Shown piece after piece: positions 5,910 through 8,256 of a stretch of 8,256 nucleotides of DNA (the first letter of the stretch is position 1; each line of letters starts with the position of its first letter). The notes under the pieces were generated by a model. The model was not told the DNA's origin, did not search any database, and saw only the letters and a list, made by a program, of their open reading frames with translations. This DNA is from an uncultured Sphingomonas sp. Its GTDB lineage: Bacteria > Pseudomonadota > Alphaproteobacteria > Sphingomonadales > Sphingomonadaceae. The stretch covers positions 1 through 8,256 of the forward strand of contig CADCWB010000132.1 in the NCBI GenBank assembly GCA_902806295.1, in the 5' to 3' direction. Both the position numbers and the translations under genes were made by a program.

Positions 5910-7834
5910 GCCACGCCGCCTACCCTGTCCCGGCTGACTTTCAGGCCCGGATCGGGCGGGCGGAACTGGCGGACTTGCACGAGGCGCACCGGCGCGATCC
6001 GGACGGCTTCTGGCTGGAGCAGGCTCGCCGCCTCTTTTGGTCGCGCTTCCCGCAACAAGCTGGCGACTGGTCGTTCGAGGCGTCCAACTTTCGCATCAAC
6101 TGGTATGCGGACGGTCAGCTGAACCTGTCGGTCAATTGCCTGGACCGGCATTTGGCGGAGCGCGGCGATCGAGCCGCGCTGCTGTTCGAGCCCGACGAAC
6201 CCGGCACCGGCCGAGCGGTCACCTATCGCGAGCTGTACGAGGAGACGTGCCGCCTCGCCAACTTGCTGAAGTCACGCGGGGTCGGCCGTGGCGACCGGGT
6301 GATGATCTACATGCCGATGATCCCCGAGGCGGCCGCGGCCATGCTGGCTTGCGCGCGGATTGGTGCGGTGCACAGCGTGGTGTTCGGCGGCTTCTCGCCC
6401 GAAAGCCTTGCCGGCCGCATCGACGATTGCGGCGCCAAGGCAATCATCACCGCCGACCAGGGCATGCGTGGCGGCAAGATCATCCCCTTGAAAGCCAACG
6501 TCGATGCGGCCTGCGCCAGGTCGAGGGGGATAGAGACGGTGATCATGGTCACCCGCACCGGTGCCGATGTGCCGCTGCTGGAGGGGCGCGACCTCTCCTA
6601 CCGCGACGTGCGGTCCTCGCTGCCGATCGAGTGCAAGCCCGAGGTGATGAACGCCGAAGACCCGTTGTTCATTCTGTATACCTCCGGCTCCACCGGCAAA
6701 CCCAAGGGGGTGGTGCACACGACCGGCGGCTATGCAGTCTGGGCGGCGACCACCTTCAACTGGATCTTCGGCCCGCGCGAGGACGATATCTTCTGGTGCA
6801 CGGCCGATGTCGGCTGGATCACCGGCCACAGCTACGTCGTCTATGGCCCGCTGATGAATGGTGCGACCAGTGTGATGTTCGACGGGGTGCCGAACTATCC
6901 GGACTTTGGGCGCTTGTGGGAGACTGTCGACCGGCTCGGCGTCACCATCTTCTACACCGCGCCGACCGCCATCCGCGCCCTGATGCGTGAGGGTGACGGA
7001 CCCGTTAAACGTTATTCGCGCCGCTCCATCCGCCTGCTCGGCACCGTCGGCGAGCCGATCAATCCGGAAGCATGGGAGTGGTATTATCATGTGGTCGGCG
7101 AGGGTCGCGTGCCGATCGTCGACACCTGGTGGCAGACCGAAACGGGCGGCATTCTGATCAGCCCGTTTCCCGGCGCGACGGACATGAAGCCGGGCTCCGC
7201 CACCCACCCTTTGCCGGGGATCGAGGCCCTGCTGCTCGACCCCGGGCACAAGCTGCTGGAGGGGGCGGCCAGCGGCAACCTGTGCCTTGCCGGCTCCTGG
7301 CCCGGACAGATGCGAACCGTCTGGGGCGATCACGAGCGTTTCTTCCAGACCTACTTCACCGCCTACCCCGGCCTTTATTTCACCGGTGACGGCTGCCGCC
7401 GCGACGAGGATGGCTATTACTGGATCACCGGCCGCGTGGATGACGTGATCAACGTTTCCGGCCACCGCATCGGCACCGCCGAGGTGGAGAGCGCCCTGGT
7501 CGAACATGCCTTGGTCGCCGAGGCGGCGGTTGTCGCGGTGCCGCACGACATCAAGGGCCAGGCGATCCATGCCTTCGTGACATTGAACGCCGGCATCGAC
7601 GGCAGCGAGGCGCTTAAAGGCGAACTGCATGCGGAGGTGCGAAAGCACATCGGCGCGCTGGCCATTCCGGAACGCATTCAGTTCACCCCGGCCTTGCCCA
7701 AGACGCGCTCCGGCAAGATCATGCGCCGGATTCTGCGCAAAATCGCGGAAGGCGAGCTCGGCAGCCTGGGCGATACCTCGACCCTCGCCGACCCATCGGT
7801 GGTCGATCAGCTCGTGGCCGGGCGCAACAGCTGA
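5906..7834 (+). CDS. acs: Acetyl-CoA synthetase, AMP-forming
   Basis: This encodes 642 residues, full family length. It converts acetate, ATP and CoA to acetyl-CoA, AMP and PPi through an acetyl-adenylate. The ATP loop YTSGSTGKPKG is at 258-268. TWWQTETGG carries W409, equivalent to Salmonella Acs W414, which walls the acetate pocket. I305, T306 and V381 match V310, T311 and V386 of that enzyme, so acetate rather than a longer acid is the expected substrate. The hinge and C-terminal domain show GRVDDVINVSGHRIGTAE. PKTRSGK ends in K604, the lysine that Pat/Gcn5-type acetyltransferases modify in Acs (K609 in Salmonella). The ending GDTSTLADPSVV is typical of Acs rather than PrpE. The start ATG overlaps the stop of the upstream dehydrogenase. 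It is the last gene of the operon, and a lipoprotein gene starts 20 nt downstream on the same strand. A second acs elsewhere in the genome is possible. Confidence 0.94.
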   Translation: MSHAAYPVPADFQARIGRAELADLHEAHRRDPDGFWLEQARRLFWSRFPQQAGDWSFEASNFRINWYADGQLNLSVNCLDRHLAERGDRAALLFEPDEPGTGRAVTYRELYEETCRLANLLKSRGVGRGDRVMIYMPMIPEAAAAMLACARIGAVHSVVFGGFSPESLAGRIDDCGAKAIITADQGMRGGKIIPLKANVDAACARSRGIETVIMVTRTGADVPLLEGRDLSYRDVRSSLPIECKPEVMNAEDPLFILYTSGSTGKPKGVVHTTGGYAVWAATTFNWIFGPREDDIFWCTADVGWITGHSYVVYGPLMNGATSVMFDGVPNYPDFGRLWETVDRLGVTIFYTAPTAIRALMREGDGPVKRYSRRSIRLLGTVGEPINPEAWEWYYHVVGEGRVPIVDTWWQTETGGILISPFPGATDMKPGSATHPLPGIEALLLDPGHKLLEGAASGNLCLAGSWPGQMRTVWGDHERFFQTYFTAYPGLYFTGDGCRRDEDGYYWITGRVDDVINVSGHRIGTAEVESALVEHALVAEAAVVAVPHDIKGQAIHAFVTLNAGIDGSEALKGELHAEVRKHIGALAIPERIQFTPALPKTRSGKIMRRILRKIAEGELGSLGDTSTLADPSVVDQLVAGRNS

Positions 7835-7854
7835 GCTTCGCGCGTTGGTGGGTG

Positions 7855-8256
7855 ATGCGAACCTTGCTTCCCTTCGCCTTGATCCTGGCGGGCTGCACCA
7901 GCAGCCGCCTGCCTGCCGCCGAGCAGGCCAGCCTCGACCCGATCAGCTTTTTCACGGGCCGCAGCTTCGGAACCGGCACGCTGAAGGTCGTGCTGTCCGG
8001 TGCCACGCCGATCTCGGTGGAGAGCGTCGGCACACCCGAGCCCAATGGCCTGCTGCTGACGCAAACGATCCGCGAGGGGGACAAGCCTCCTCGGGTCCGT
8101 GAATGGCGCATCCGCCGAGTCAGCCCCAATCGCTACACCGGCACGCTGACCGAGGCTGCGGGCCCCGTGACCCTCACCACTCGCGGGCCGCGGGCGACCA
8201 TCCGCTACCGCATGAAGAACGGCATGACCGTCGAGCAGCAACTCGCCCTCCAGCCA
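7855..8256 (+). CDS. Putative DUF3833-like lipoprotein (3' partial)
   Basis: There are 134 residues up to the right edge with no stop, so the gene is cut by the window. ATG 7855 (GTG 7852 in the same frame is an alternative) begins a short signal peptide, MRTLLPFALILAGC, with lipobox LAGC and lipidation expected at C14. The mature part has FFTGRSFGTGTLKV and, later, REWRIRRVSPNRYTGTLTEA. This FF.GR..G.G / W.I.R....Y.GT pattern resembles DUF3833 proteins, whose function is unknown. That assignment is from recall and moderately secure. The gene lies 20 nt after the acs stop and could be transcribed with it, though its role looks unrelated to the pathway. A weak purine stretch (GGTGGG) is the only candidate ribosome site. 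Confidence 0.72.
   Translation, partial: MRTLLPFALILAGCTSSRLPAAEQASLDPISFFTGRSFGTGTLKVVLSGATPISVESVGTPEPNGLLLTQTIREGDKPPRVREWRIRRVSPNRYTGTLTEAAGPVTLTTRGPRATIRYRMKNGMTVEQQLALQP

Noticed and set aside
6272..7648. 458-codon open frame on the minus strand inside acs
   Set aside because: It lies entirely within the highly conserved acetyl-CoA synthetase gene, and its translation shows no family features. It is a codon-bias shadow.
1..8256. tRNA, rRNA, CRISPR array, insertion sequence or phage genes
   Set aside because: I saw no cloverleaf, repeat-spacer pattern, transposase or terminal repeats on either strand. The window is almost fully occupied by the listed genes.

Overview
The window is GC-rich and gene-dense, and it reads like a chromosomal segment of an alphaproteobacterium, most likely a sphingomonad. 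That placement rests on codon and GC character, on the family mix (DUF4142 lipoprotein, homodimeric E1-like transketolase, MaoC/CitE pair) and on a candidate EcfG-type stress promoter. It is an inference, because there is no rRNA or other marker gene here.

Layout. (1) Bases 2-445 (+): an open frame entering from the left edge that begins as the middle of an AzoR-type FMN azoreductase and turns, in frame, into an HxlR-family winged-helix regulator. (2) Bases 446-478: a short convergent gap with a 9-bp inverted repeat. (3) Bases 479-1096 (-): a DUF4142 lipoprotein with a strong Shine-Dalgarno and a candidate general-stress (EcfG-like) promoter. (4) Bases 1097-1224: the divergent intergenic region. 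(5) Bases 1225-7834 (+): five tightly packed genes that look like one operon. They encode an AceE/transketolase-like thiamine-diphosphate enzyme, a single-hotdog MaoC-type hydratase, a CitE-type CoA-ester lyase, a zinc alcohol dehydrogenase of the CAD/YahK type, and an AMP-forming acetyl-CoA synthetase. Junctions are 10 nt, an ATGA overlap, 11 nt and an ATGA overlap. (6) Base 7855 to the right edge (+): the start of a second lipoprotein resembling DUF3833.

How the genes may work together. MaoC-hydratase plus CitE-type lyase pairs are known from itaconyl-CoA/citramalyl-CoA and mesaconyl-CoA/methylmalyl-CoA chemistry. There an unsaturated C5 CoA ester is hydrated and then split into a 2-oxoacid (pyruvate or glyoxylate) and acetyl- or propionyl-CoA. 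A thiamine-diphosphate enzyme that acts on 2-oxoacids, an alcohol/aldehyde dehydrogenase and an acetate-activating enzyme in the same operon fit a route handling those products, or running in reverse. The E1-like protein lacks the N-terminal E2-docking region of AceE, and no E2 or E3 gene is present, so it may act alone. The pathway and true substrates are not established by the sequence. This operon, and the AzoR-HxlR chimera at the left edge, are the two items most worth following up.
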